A stretch of 64,000 nucleotides of DNA from the NCBI GenBank assembly GCA_965603365.1, contig CBFDCR010000014.1:1-64000 (forward strand), given 5' to 3'. The DNA comes from JAHELQ01 sp965603365. Its GTDB lineage: Bacteria; Acidobacteriota; Aminicenantia; UBA2199. Each line of letters begins with the position of its first letter. Positions within the stretch are counted from its first letter, which is position 1. The notes beneath the pieces are model-generated. The model saw only the letters and a list, made by a program, of their open reading frames with translations, ran no database searches and was not told the origin of the DNA. The position numbers were made by a program, and so were the translations under genes. Shown in pieces: positions 40,771 through 49,146 of the stretch.

Positions 40771-42308
40771 AGGGCAATCTCTTTAGTGCGGTCCAGGTCA
40801 CTCCAGTAAAGTTCCCGGATATCTTCAATATTGTAACGCATCATGGCCAGGCGTTCCAGGCCCAGCCCCCAGGCCAGCACCGGTACGCGGCAGCCGAAAG
40901 GCCGCGTCACCTCGGGCCGGAAAATCCCGGAACCGCCCAGTTCCAACCACTTGTTCCTGGATTCCATGAACCCGGACACCTCGATGCTGGGCTCGGTGTA
41001 GGGGAAGAAGTCGGGTTTAAATTTTACCTTCTCGAACCCCATCTTGGCGTAGAACTCCTTCAAGGTGCCCAGCAGGCTGGCCAGGTTGGCCTGCTCATCG
41101 ATGACGATGCCGTCTACCTGGAAAAATTCCGGCAGGTGTTTGTAACTGATGGCCTCGTTGCGGAAAACCTTCCCCACACAGAATACCTTGCGCGGCGGAT
41201 TGGGATCTTCGGCCAGGGCGCGAATGCTGGCCGCGGTGGTATGGGTGCGCAGCACCAACTGGCGTGCCCTGTCATGGCTCCACTGGTATCCCCAGCCCCT
41301 GGAACCGGTCTCCCAGCCGTCCTGGTGGGTTCGCCTGACCCGGTCCACGGTATCGCTGTCCGGCAACCGGGACAGGTTCGGCCGGGACAGGTAAAAGGTA
41401 TCCTGCATATCCCGGGCCGGGTGGTCCTGGGGCTGAAACAGGGCATCGAAGTCCCAAAAAGCCGATTCCACCTGGGGGGAGACCACTTCGGTAAACCCCA
41501 TCTCCAGGAACGCCTTACGGGCTTGCTGGATGATTCGCTGCAGCGGGTGGACCTTGGTGGGATAGACTTTTTCGGCCTCCAGGGTGATATCGTAGCGGCG
41601 CAACTTAATGTTCCGCCACTCAGCGGACACGATGTCTTCGCTGGTGAGCTGGTTTTTCTCACGGATAATCTTGATATCCTGGGCCAATGTCTGCTTTCCC
41701 GCGGGCAGGAGCTCCACGTAGCGGAACATCCGCGGCTTGATCCTGGCGAAGGCCGGACGGTTTTTCAGCAGTTGCCGGACCCTGTCGCCGTCGATGCCGT
41801 GGGACGCCAACTCATCCAGGAACACGGCGGGGCTCTGGGGATTCAATTCAAACGCCAGTTGCACGGCCAATTCATCCTCCGCCGGTTGACCGAGCGCCTG
41901 TTTACCGGCAGCGGTCACCAGGATTTCATCCTTTTGTTTATCCAGCCACTCCCTGGCCTTGCCCCATTTGATCACTTCGTTCAGTTGGATGCCTTTTTCT
42001 TTTAAGGTTCCCGCCAGGTCACGGATTTTGATGCTGTCGTTCCCTTTTTTGACGATTAACGACAGCGCCTGTCTTTCCGGGAGTCCTGTCTCTACCTGCC
42101 TGGCGGCATCCTGGGAAAACACCAATTCTTCCCGCTCCCTCTCTTCGACGGTGAGCCACCCCTGGTCCCGGCAGTGTTGAAGGGTGGCCGTAACCAGGGG
42201 AAGATCCACGCCTGTTTGGGCTGAAATATCACGGATACTGACAACTTCCTGTTTTTTTAGAAGAAGCTCAAATATCTTACCCTGATCTTCCGTAAATTCG
42301 AGTGCCAT
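40761..42308 (-). CDS. pheS: phenylalanyl-tRNA synthetase alpha subunit, archaeal/spirochaete type
   Basis: The catalytic subunit, about 515 aa from the ATG at 42308 (AAGGTAAAG upstream; the frame opens at 42374 inside the promoter). The N-terminus has winged-helix repeats (FELLLKKQEVVSIRDISAQTG) as in archaeal and eukaryotic PheS. Class II motifs follow: FTEVVSPQVES with WDFDALFQPQDHPARD, FRNEAISYKHLPEFFQVDG, and GLGLERLAMMRY as motif 3. Operon with pheT. Confidence 0.95.
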   Translation of the reverse strand: MALEFTEDQGKIFELLLKKQEVVSIRDISAQTGVDLPLVTATLQHCRDQGWLTVEEREREELVFSQDAARQVETGLPERQALSLIVKKGNDSIKIRDLAGTLKEKGIQLNEVIKWGKAREWLDKQKDEILVTAAGKQALGQPAEDELAVQLAFELNPQSPAVFLDELASHGIDGDRVRQLLKNRPAFARIKPRMFRYVELLPAGKQTLAQDIKIIREKNQLTSEDIVSAEWRNIKLRRYDITLEAEKVYPTKVHPLQRIIQQARKAFLEMGFTEVVSPQVESAFWDFDALFQPQDHPARDMQDTFYLSRPNLSRLPDSDTVDRVRRTHQDGWETGSRGWGYQWSHDRARQLVLRTHTTAASIRALAEDPNPPRKVFCVGKVFRNEAISYKHLPEFFQVDGIVIDEQANLASLLGTLKEFYAKMGFEKVKFKPDFFPYTEPSIEVSGFMESRNKWLELGGSGIFRPEVTRPFGCRVPVLAWGLGLERLAMMRYNIEDIRELYWSDLDRTKEIALCQ

Positions 42309-42345
42309 TTTCTTTACCTTGTTTTTTTTTGAATAATAAACGTAA

Positions 42346-42374
42346 ATGATATCCTGAAAAGCCGATAATGGCAA
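42346..42374 (-). promoter_or_regulatory. sigma70 promoter of pheST
   Basis: TTGCCA (42369-42374), 17-nt spacer, TATCAT (42346-42351) on the minus strand. Confidence 0.55.
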
Positions 42375-42399
42375 GTTTTTTTGCCTGGTTTTCTTTTAG

Positions 42400-43131
42400 T
42401 TATTCGATTCTTTTGCCGGTTCGGTGCCAGCGGGTGCAGGGGAAAAAGTGAATGAGGGTGATGAAGAGGTTTTTCATTTTGGGGAAAAATCCGCTGGCCA
42501 GATAATTCTCGGAGGTGGAGCGGAAGGACCAGTAGATGCGCCACGGTGCGCCGACAATGTTGGCCCGGGGCACGGCTCCCCAGCGTCTCGAATCGGCACT
42601 CTTGTCCCGATTATCCCCCATTAAAAAGTAATGGTCTGCCGGCACCCGGTACTGGGGGAAATTATCCCGGCCCGGCACATTCGTTTTATGGTCTTTATAA
42701 TAGACATAAGGCTCACTCAAGGGAATGCCATTGATGTAGACCTTCTTGTAAAGGATTCTGACGGTGTCGCCGGGAAGGCCGATCACCCGCTTGACGTACA
42801 ATTTATCCATCTCCGGCGGTGCCTTAAAGGTTACGATCAGGCCCCGCTCGATCTCTTTCTGGGGGAACCAGAGCCCATCCAGGAAGCCGAGAGAGCGGGA
42901 AAATACCACCCGGTCCAGCAAAATATGGTCGCCCACCAGCAGGCTGTCCTCCATAGAGCCGGTGGGAATGACAAAGGGTTTCAGCAAAAATGTGGTGACA
43001 AAAAAAATATATACCAACAGTTCCAGGATAACCGCAATACGCTCTCCTTGTTTCAGTCTACCCCTTGTTGCCTTTTTTTTATGATGTTCGGGCTTCCCAT
43101 TATCGCTTTTTTTCAAGTCACTCAGTCGCAT
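42400..43131 (-). CDS. lepB: signal peptidase I
   Basis: It removes signal peptides from exported proteins, fitting the many secreted products here. One N-terminal membrane helix (residues 33-52) is followed by catalytic Ser59 in PTGSMEDSLL, Lys114 in YVKRVIGLPGD and the MGDNRDKSADSR box. It has 243 aa with a basic C-terminal tail. The ATG follows TATAAT by only 5 nt and has no Shine-Dalgarno, so a leaderless mRNA is likely. Confidence 0.93.
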   Translation of the reverse strand: MRLSDLKKSDNGKPEHHKKKATRGRLKQGERIAVILELLVYIFFVTTFLLKPFVIPTGSMEDSLLVGDHILLDRVVFSRSLGFLDGLWFPQKEIERGLIVTFKAPPEMDKLYVKRVIGLPGDTVRILYKKVYINGIPLSEPYVYYKDHKTNVPGRDNFPQYRVPADHYFLMGDNRDKSADSRRWGAVPRANIVGAPWRIYWSFRSTSENYLASGFFPKMKNLFITLIHFFPCTRWHRTGKRIE

Positions 43132-43136
43132 TCGCT

Positions 43137-43165
43137 ATTATATAAAAAAAAGACGATAAATACAA
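43137..43165 (-). promoter_or_regulatory. promoter of lepB (leaderless type)
   Basis: TTGTAT (43160-43165), 17-nt spacer, TATAAT (43137-43142) on the minus strand, 5 nt from the ATG. Confidence 0.55.
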
Positions 43166-43263
43166 TTTTCGGAACCCTGGAGGAATTTTTTTCGTTATAG
43201 AGATATGAAACAAAAAGGATTAAAGTTAGAAAATAAAAAAGATTATCTGTGTCAGGAGGGATC

Positions 43264-43725
43264 ATGAGACGGTTATACCGCAGTAAAAAAGACAGGGTCA
43301 TTTCGGGTATCTGCGGCGGTATCGGCGAATACTTCAAGATTGACCCGGTCATTGTTCGGGTCATTGCCGTTGCCCTTTTGTTTATGGGGGGGGCAGGTAT
43401 TATTGCCTACATCATCGGTATCTTTATCATCCCGGAAGCGCCGAATGGCGAAACCGCGGAAGAGAAGAGGCCGGAAAAAATGGCAGTCGACACCAAAGGG
43501 GAAGTGGCCCCGGCCGGGGAAGAGCCCCGGCGAAATTCCGCCAGCACCGGTGCCCTGGTTATCGGGATCATCCTGGTGGTACTGGGAGGACTTTTCCTGA
43601 TGCGAAACTTTCCCTTATTTGACGATTATTACTGGTGGGTCCGCACCCAGTTGCACCACTTCTTCTGGCCCGGCATCCTGGTACTGGTGGGCATCTTCAT
43701 GATCTTCAAAAGCACTAAAAAATAA
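43264..43725 (+). CDS. PspC-domain membrane protein
   Basis: A 153-aa protein. It has an N-terminal PspC domain (RRLYRSKKDRVISGICGGIG, then a YFKIDPVIVRVIAV helix and a second hydrophobic stretch), a charged linker, and two further membrane segments typical of the LiaF/PspC partner region. It is a likely envelope-stress or toxin-antitoxin-like membrane component; no pspA is nearby. GGAGGG precedes the ATG at 43264, which is chosen over the upstream ATG at 43249. Confidence 0.85.
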   Translation: MRRLYRSKKDRVISGICGGIGEYFKIDPVIVRVIAVALLFMGGAGIIAYIIGIFIIPEAPNGETAEEKRPEKMAVDTKGEVAPAGEEPRRNSASTGALVIGIILVVLGGLFLMRNFPLFDDYYWWVRTQLHHFFWPGILVLVGIFMIFKSTKK

Positions 43726-43728
43726 TGC

Positions 43729-44817
43729 TTAAATACCGCAGGTGGCCAGGCCTTTTTTCTCCAGGTACTGTTGATGATAGTCTTCGGCCCGGTAGAAGGC
43801 GGAGGCGGGGACAATTTCAGTCACGATGTCTCGCTTAGCGAACCGGCCCGACTGTTTCAACTCTTCCTTAGAAGCAATGGCTGCTGCCTGCTGAGCCGGG
43901 TTGTGGTAAAAAACGGCAGACCGGTATTGGCTGCCGATGTCCGGTCCCTGGCGGTTCAAGGTGGTGGGATCGTGAGTGTTCCAGAATACATCCAGCAGTT
44001 CCCCATAGGAGACCACCGCCGGATCGTATTCCACCAGCACCGCCTCGGCATGCCCGGTGGTGCCGGTGCAGACCTGTTTGTAGGTGGGATTCTCAGTGGC
44101 ACTGCCGGTATACCCCACAGCGGTGGCCCGGACTCCTTTGACCTGGCGAAAGGCCGCCTCTATACCCCAGAAGCAGCCGGCGGCAAAGGTGGCTTTTTCC
44201 AGAGTGCTCACCGGCCGGTCCTGCAACTTTTCCCCTTTCAAGTCCTGATGGGAGACAAAATTTAAGGCAGCGGAGTTGACGCAATACCGCTGGCCCGTAG
44301 GTTGTGGGCCGTCGTCAAACACGTGCCCCAGGTGGGCATCGCAGCGGGCACAGAGTACCTCCGTCCGCTGGCTGAACAGGCGGTTGTCCTCTTCATAGCG
44401 AAAGTTGTGTTTGGAGACGGGTTCCCGGAAACTGGGCCAGCCGGTACCGGAATCAAACTTTGCCTGCGAACGGAAAAGGTCGGTGCCGCAGGCCGCACAG
44501 CGGTATATGCCCTCTGCCTTATGATTGTGATAGTCGCCGGTAAAGGCCACTTCGGTACCCTTTTTCCGGGTCACATGGTACTGCAGGGGGTCTAACCGGT
44601 CCTGCCACTCCCGGTCCGATTTACGAATCTTCTCTACCAACTTTACATTATCGGTGACACTATCAAAGAGTAAAACCTTCTCACCATCATTTGTGCCTTT
44701 TGAGTCTTCCATGTCCACCACCTTATGTTTATTGTATACATTCAAGGAGACAAAGTTAAACACGATGAAGGTCAGCGCCAACACCAGCAAGAATAAAACG
44801 AATCTATTTTTAAACAT
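43729..44817 (-). CDS. msrBA: membrane-anchored MsrB-MsrA methionine sulfoxide reductase fusion
   Basis: An N-terminal anchor (residues 6-27) puts both domains in the periplasm. MsrB follows (zinc Cys 107, 110, 156, 159; catalytic Cys179 in QRYCVNSAAL), then MsrA with GCFWG (Cys215) and the GYTGS and GHAEAV motifs. MsrB reduces R- and MsrA S-methionine sulfoxides, so exported proteins are repaired. The order MsrB-MsrA is the reverse of neisserial PilB. AAGGAG precedes the ATG. Confidence 0.92.
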   Translation of the reverse strand: MFKNRFVLFLLVLALTFIVFNFVSLNVYNKHKVVDMEDSKGTNDGEKVLLFDSVTDNVKLVEKIRKSDREWQDRLDPLQYHVTRKKGTEVAFTGDYHNHKAEGIYRCAACGTDLFRSQAKFDSGTGWPSFREPVSKHNFRYEEDNRLFSQRTEVLCARCDAHLGHVFDDGPQPTGQRYCVNSAALNFVSHQDLKGEKLQDRPVSTLEKATFAAGCFWGIEAAFRQVKGVRATAVGYTGSATENPTYKQVCTGTTGHAEAVLVEYDPAVVSYGELLDVFWNTHDPTTLNRQGPDIGSQYRSAVFYHNPAQQAAAIASKEELKQSGRFAKRDIVTEIVPASAFYRAEDYHQQYLEKKGLATCGI

Positions 44818-44855
44818 CCTGATTTCTCCTTATTTTTTCAAAACTCTTAAATAAT

Positions 44856-44884
44856 AATATAGTTTATTTTTAACATTTTTTCAA
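44856..44884 (-). promoter_or_regulatory. sigma70 promoter of msrBA
   Basis: TTGAAA (44879-44884), 17-nt spacer, TATATT (44856-44861) on the minus strand. Confidence 0.55.
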
Positions 44885-44936
44885 CTGCTTTCTTGATTTT
44901 TTTTTATTTTTCTGTCCGCCGGCAATCCCCAGCCGG

Positions 44937-45030
44937 CTATTTCTCCCTCAGATAATTGAAGGTGCGGTTCCAGACCACATACAGGTCAACCCTCATATCC
45001 TGCCTCACTCTCACCTGATCGTGAAAAAAC
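44937..45030 (-). pseudogene. possible DUF5916 C-terminal remnant
   Basis: The minus-strand frame reads VRVRQDMRVDLYVVWNRTF followed by NYLREK and a stop. This looks like the extreme C-terminus of DUF5916/CBM9-type outer-membrane proteins (the LYVVYNR ending). There is no upstream body, and the remaining 44885-45083 sequence shows nothing else. Confidence 0.4.
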
Positions 45031-45083
45031 GAAATTACCCTCGTAAAACTCCATAATATAGTTAACCATTTGGCAAAGAAATA

Positions 45084-45112
45084 TTGACTTTGGAGCCTAT
45101 TCCCTCTAAAAT
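45084..45112 (+). promoter_or_regulatory. promoter of lpxA (leaderless type)
   Basis: TTGACT (45084-45089), 17-nt spacer, TAAAAT (45107-45112), 6 nt before the ATG. Confidence 0.65.
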
Positions 45113-45118
45113 GTATCT

Positions 45119-45931
45119 ATGACTACAAAAGAATCCTCTACCGGTAAGGGCAAAATGATCCCTGGCATTCACCCCTCCGCGGTCGTCGATCCTGCTGCCA
45201 GAATCGGCCGGGGTGTCACGATTGGCCCCCATGCGGTTATTGAGCACGACACCGAAATCGGCGGCGGCAGCCGCATTGATTCCAGCGCCAAAATCTGCTG
45301 CGGTGCCCGAATCGGGCAGGACTGCCATATCTTCCACGGCGCAGTCATCAGCGAAATTCCCCAGGACCTGAAATTCCACGGCGAAGAGACCGTTGCCGTC
45401 ATCGGCGACAGGACAAAGATTCGGGAGTATGTGACCGTTCACCGGGGAACAGAAAATAGAAAAAAGACCGAAGTCGGCTCCGACTGCCTGTTAATGGCCT
45501 ACTCCCACGTGGCCCACGACTGCCTGGTGAAAGATCATGTTATCCTGGCCAACATCGTGCAGCTTGGCGGGCATGTGACGGTGGACGACTGGGCCTATAT
45601 CGGCGGCATGACGGGCATCCATCAATTCAGCCACATCGGCAAACATGCCTTCGTGGGCGGCGGTTTCCGCTGCACCCAGGATGTCCCCCCCTACATCCTG
45701 GCTTCCGGCGAGCCCTTGAAATACAGCGGCTTGAATGTGGTGGGACTGCGGCGGCGGGGCTTCAGCAACGAGACCATCAACCTGTTGAAAGAGGTGTACC
45801 GGCTGATATACCGCTCAGAATTCAACATTTCCCAGGCCCTGGAACAAATCCAGTCCGCCTTCGAGCCCACCGAGGAGATCCAGGAAATCGTCGCCTTCAT
45901 CAAACACTCCGAACGGGGAATCGTCTATTAA
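45119..45931 (+). CDS. lpxA: UDP-N-acetylglucosamine acyltransferase
   Basis: It catalyses the first step of lipid A synthesis: transfer of a 3-hydroxyacyl chain from ACP to UDP-GlcNAc. A left-handed beta-helix of hexapeptide repeats (IHPSAVVDPAARIGRGVTIG), the YVTVHRGT motif, catalytic His in YSHVAHDC and a helical C-terminal domain are visible at normal length (270 aa). It stands alone rather than with lpxD, fabZ or lpxB. It supports an LPS-type outer membrane. No Shine-Dalgarno is present; the -10 box is 6 nt from the ATG. Confidence 0.95.
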   Translation: MTTKESSTGKGKMIPGIHPSAVVDPAARIGRGVTIGPHAVIEHDTEIGGGSRIDSSAKICCGARIGQDCHIFHGAVISEIPQDLKFHGEETVAVIGDRTKIREYVTVHRGTENRKKTEVGSDCLLMAYSHVAHDCLVKDHVILANIVQLGGHVTVDDWAYIGGMTGIHQFSHIGKHAFVGGGFRCTQDVPPYILASGEPLKYSGLNVVGLRRRGFSNETINLLKEVYRLIYRSEFNISQALEQIQSAFEPTEEIQEIVAFIKHSERGIVY

Positions 45932-46001
45932 CCATTCACAACATTTCCAATCGCCGCTATTTTTTAAAAAGCGTCGTGACATAAAAAGAGCCTATTGCTC
46001 C

Positions 46002-46030
46002 TTGACAAGAAAATGAAAAATAGATATATT
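46002..46030 (+). promoter_or_regulatory. sigma70 promoter of HEPN remnant/MNT locus
   Basis: TTGACA (46002-46007), 17-nt spacer, TATATT (46025-46030), about 27 nt before the ATG at 46057. Confidence 0.65.
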
Positions 46031-46056
46031 TATGGGGCAATCAAAGTAAAAACGAG

Positions 46057-46176
46057 ATGATGAATGTAGATGAAAAAATAGAATATTGGCTTGATATCGC
46101 CTCATATGACCTCAAAACTGCCCAGGCGATGCTGAAAACCACAGGGAGCTTTATCAATGGATCGAGAAGTTGTTGA
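46057..46176 (+). pseudogene. truncated HEPN-domain gene
   Basis: The 39-residue frame (EKIEYWLDIASYDLKTAQAM, then LKTTGSF) is the first helix pair of a HEPN domain (family pattern EYWL-IA-YDL-TA-AML). It then runs out of frame into the MNT start. The remaining HEPN body with the R-x4-6-H motif is missing. The promoter and start are intact, so a short peptide could still be made. Confidence 0.7.
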
Positions 46177-46459
46177 AAAGGTAAAAAAATACGCAGAAGT
46201 TGTCAGAAAAGATATGCCTGTTAAAATGGTTGTATTATATGGGTCCTATGTCAGGGGTACGGAGAACTCGGCCAGCGATATTGACGTAGCCGTAGTAGTG
46301 GATAAAATCGAAGGCGATTACCTGGAACAAAGCGCTCGATTATTTCATCTTGTCCGCAAAATCGACACCAGGATCGAACCCGTGCTTTTGAGTAGTGATG
46401 AGGATAGAAGCGGTTTTCTCAGCAGCATACTGAATTACGGGGAAATAATATATCAATAA
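46157..46459 (+). CDS. MNT-type nucleotidyltransferase next to a broken HEPN gene
   Basis: A 100-aa minimal nucleotidyltransferase (MVVLYGSYVRGT, SDIDVAVVV, with ILNYGEIIYQ at the end). The ATG has GGGAG 10 nt upstream and overlaps the HEPN remnant. In intact loci this antitoxin inactivates a HEPN RNase by AMPylation; here the partner is lost. Confidence 0.85.
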   Translation: MDREVVEKVKKYAEVVRKDMPVKMVVLYGSYVRGTENSASDIDVAVVVDKIEGDYLEQSARLFHLVRKIDTRIEPVLLSSDEDRSGFLSSILNYGEIIYQ

Positions 46460-46528
46460 ACAAAAAAAAGGTTATAAATAGATAGAGATTAAGAGTCTTG
46501 AGGTCGCTGATAATAAGGAGAAATTAAC

Positions 46529-48877
46529 ATGGATAGAGATGTTAGCCGTCTGAGTATCGGAAGGCCGGTGATACTCCTGGTAATAGCAATTATCGGTATT
46601 ACCCTCATGCCGGGGGACATCGTTGCCAGAGTGGTAAAGGTAGACATCGCCAGTCGGGAAGTGGTATCACCCTCCCTTGAGCACAGCCGCTCCGGTCCAT
46701 ACGAAGTCCTCAAGGGCATCATTTACCTGGAGGTCGATCCATTGGACCCGGCCAACGGAAAGATCGCCGACTTAAAATTGGCCAAACGGAATGATCGCGG
46801 CCGGGTGGCGTTCTCCAGCGAATTCGAATTGCACAAGCCGGTGGAGGCGAAACTGGGCAATCGTCGGCTGATATACTTTGTCAACAACCGCGGCAATAAA
46901 ATAGGAACATGGCACTTCAATCACCAGGCCGACAAAAATTGGCTCTACAGCCGGGGTTATTCATATTTATGGTGCGGCTGGAATGCCGACGTGATAGAGA
47001 GCGACCGCAGATTTAATATCGATGTACCCACGGCAGCAGAAGACGGCAAACCAATAACCGGCAAGATCTATGCAGAAATAATCTCTTTTGCCGACGATAT
47101 TACTTATGTGCATCCCATTGTCTGGGGCGGCTCTATCGCCTACCCGCCGGTAAATATGGATAAGTCAGATGCAACATTAACGATGCGTCAATATCGCCGT
47201 GAGGCGCCGATAGAGATACCCCGTGAAGAGTGGGAGTTTGCCCGTTTGGAAGACGGTAAGATCGTGCCCGATCCGGGCACCATTTATATTAAAAAGGGAT
47301 TCAAGCCCGGTTGGTTATATGATCTCGTTTACGTGGGCAAAAATCCCAGGGTGACCGGCCTGGGACTGGCGGCCATTCGCGATGTGGTCTCCTTTTTCAA
47401 ATATGAAAAAACGGATGAACATCACAACGGCAATCCTCTATATGGTGTCATCGACAATGCCTATGCCTGGGGGCACTCCCAGTCGGGACGGCTCTTAAAT
47501 CACTTTGTCTACCAGGATTTCAACGGGGACGAAAAAAAACGAATGGTATTTGACGGCATCATGGCCAACTGTCCCGGAGCCGGAAAGGGCCTGTTTAATT
47601 CCCGCTTTGCCCAGCCCACCCGTCACGGCAGTCACCACGAAGACAACCTCTTCCCGGTCGATTTTTTCCCCTTTACCACAGTCGAGCAGTACGACCCTAT
47701 TACGGGAGAACGGGGTGACGGCCTGGCCGCGGCCCGCCGGTCCGGTTTTTTAGCCAAAATGTTTTTTATCAATTCAGCCACGGATTATTGGACCCGGGCC
47801 GCTTCACTGCTTCATACCGATGTCGAGGGGAAGAGGGATGCCGGGATCGACCCCCATGTACGCATTTATGCCATAGCCGGTAGAGCCCATACCGACTCCC
47901 GCATCGGCATTATCGGACGGGCCTTATTGACTGCCCTGGATCAATGGGTGAGTCACGGTGCAGAGCCGCCGAAATCGCAAATTCCGAAAATCTCCGACGG
48001 CACCCTGGTTACCCTGGAGGCATTCCGCCAGAAGTTTCCCGGTATCCCCGGCGTCCAGATGCCGGACTCTTTTTATCATCCCTTTCGGCTGGATATGGGG
48101 CCTCGCTGGCATACAGCGGGCATAGCCGATCAGGTGCCGCCCAAAACAGGAGCCCGTTACGTGTGTCTGGTTCCCCAGGTCGATGAGGACGGAAACGAAA
48201 CAGCGGGTATTCGTCTGCCTGAAATAGCGGTGCCACTGGCCACCTATACAGGTTGGAGTATGCGTTCGCCGTCTTTCTCCCGCACCTTGAGGCGCAATGC
48301 CGGCCGGGTCTGGCCTTTAGCCGTTACCGTTGAAGAGCGTAAAAAGAGCGGCGATCCCCGGAAAGCCATATTGGAACGGTATCCCACCAAAGCGGATTAT
48401 ATCTATCAGGTGACAAAGTCCCTGTTAAGTTTGAAACATCAACGATTCTTACTCGACGACGACGTCGCCATGTTGCTCAAGGAGGCTGCCGAACAGAACT
48501 ACTGGCCGATAGATGAGGATGCAGGCCTGGTCTCCATTCAGGCCGCTGCGGCCCAACCCCAGGTGGTAAAACGCGGCCAGTCGTCCATACTGACAGTCCG
48601 CTTTACCGGAAAGCCGGACCACATAATCAGTGTCAAAGCCATTGTCCGGGAAGCTCCCCATGTGCACTATGTGTTCAACGACAGTGGCCAAAACAAAGAC
48701 GAAACCGCCGGAGATAATGTATGGACGAGTAAACTCGACATAGTATCCGATGCTGTCCCCGGAGAGTACCATTTAGATATCCAGGCCCTCGACATCAATT
48801 GGAACCCCATCTACCTCACCGGCACCATCAAAGAGGGCAAAGGCAAAACCCCCTCCCTCCCCATCACCGTAAAGTAA
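46529..48877 (+). CDS. large secreted or anchored alpha/beta hydrolase-domain protein
   Basis: A 782-aa protein. An N-terminal hydrophobic segment (about residues 14-35) is followed by an alpha/beta hydrolase domain of the kind seen in large secreted esterase-like proteins. The nucleophile elbow is GHSQSGR (about residue 314-320). An unassigned C-terminal region ends in a beta-rich, Ig-like segment (VKRGQSSILTVRF ... PGEYHLDIQALDIN). Substrate unknown. AAGGAG precedes the ATG. The stop abuts the 21-bp array starting near 48880. Confidence 0.8.
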   Translation: MDRDVSRLSIGRPVILLVIAIIGITLMPGDIVARVVKVDIASREVVSPSLEHSRSGPYEVLKGIIYLEVDPLDPANGKIADLKLAKRNDRGRVAFSSEFELHKPVEAKLGNRRLIYFVNNRGNKIGTWHFNHQADKNWLYSRGYSYLWCGWNADVIESDRRFNIDVPTAAEDGKPITGKIYAEIISFADDITYVHPIVWGGSIAYPPVNMDKSDATLTMRQYRREAPIEIPREEWEFARLEDGKIVPDPGTIYIKKGFKPGWLYDLVYVGKNPRVTGLGLAAIRDVVSFFKYEKTDEHHNGNPLYGVIDNAYAWGHSQSGRLLNHFVYQDFNGDEKKRMVFDGIMANCPGAGKGLFNSRFAQPTRHGSHHEDNLFPVDFFPFTTVEQYDPITGERGDGLAAARRSGFLAKMFFINSATDYWTRAASLLHTDVEGKRDAGIDPHVRIYAIAGRAHTDSRIGIIGRALLTALDQWVSHGAEPPKSQIPKISDGTLVTLEAFRQKFPGIPGVQMPDSFYHPFRLDMGPRWHTAGIADQVPPKTGARYVCLVPQVDEDGNETAGIRLPEIAVPLATYTGWSMRSPSFSRTLRRNAGRVWPLAVTVEERKKSGDPRKAILERYPTKADYIYQVTKSLLSLKHQRFLLDDDVAMLLKEAAEQNYWPIDEDAGLVSIQAAAAQPQVVKRGQSSILTVRFTGKPDHIISVKAIVREAPHVHYVFNDSGQNKDETAGDNVWTSKLDIVSDAVPGEYHLDIQALDINWNPIYLTGTIKEGKGKTPSLPITVK

Positions 48878-48897
48878 AGGTGATCTTTGGTGTAATT

Positions 48898-49128
48898 TGG
48901 TGCAAATTTGATGCAAATGGGCACATGATTGATACATGGAGTGTGGATGGTGGAGAAATAGGGTGCAATGTTGAGTGAATTGGGTGCAATTTTGCACCTA
49001 TTTTGTCCATTGATGGAGCTTTTAGGTGCAATTTTGTGCGAATTTTCTCCGGCATCGGAGAAAATAGGTGCAACTTTGAGCAAATTTTGTTCGACAAAGG
49101 AGAAATCAGGTGCAAACTTGTACTTATG
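48898..49128. repeat. 21-bp tandem repeat array (GGTGCAA family, about 11 units)
   Basis: Clear units start at 48961, 48982, 49003, 49024, 49045, 49066, 49087 and 49108, with weaker ones back to about 48898. Two unit types alternate to give a 42-bp higher-order repeat (AGGTGCAATTTTG... and TTCTCCG...). Hairpins are strong: GGTGCAA-tt-TTGCACC (48983-48998) and TTTTCTCCG-gcat-CGGAGAAAA (49043-49064). Both strands are largely open and read as heptads (for example RCNFVRI). The array fills the gap between two convergent genes; nothing else is seen there. Confidence 0.88.
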
Positions 49129-49146
49129 GCGATAATAGTTAAAAGT

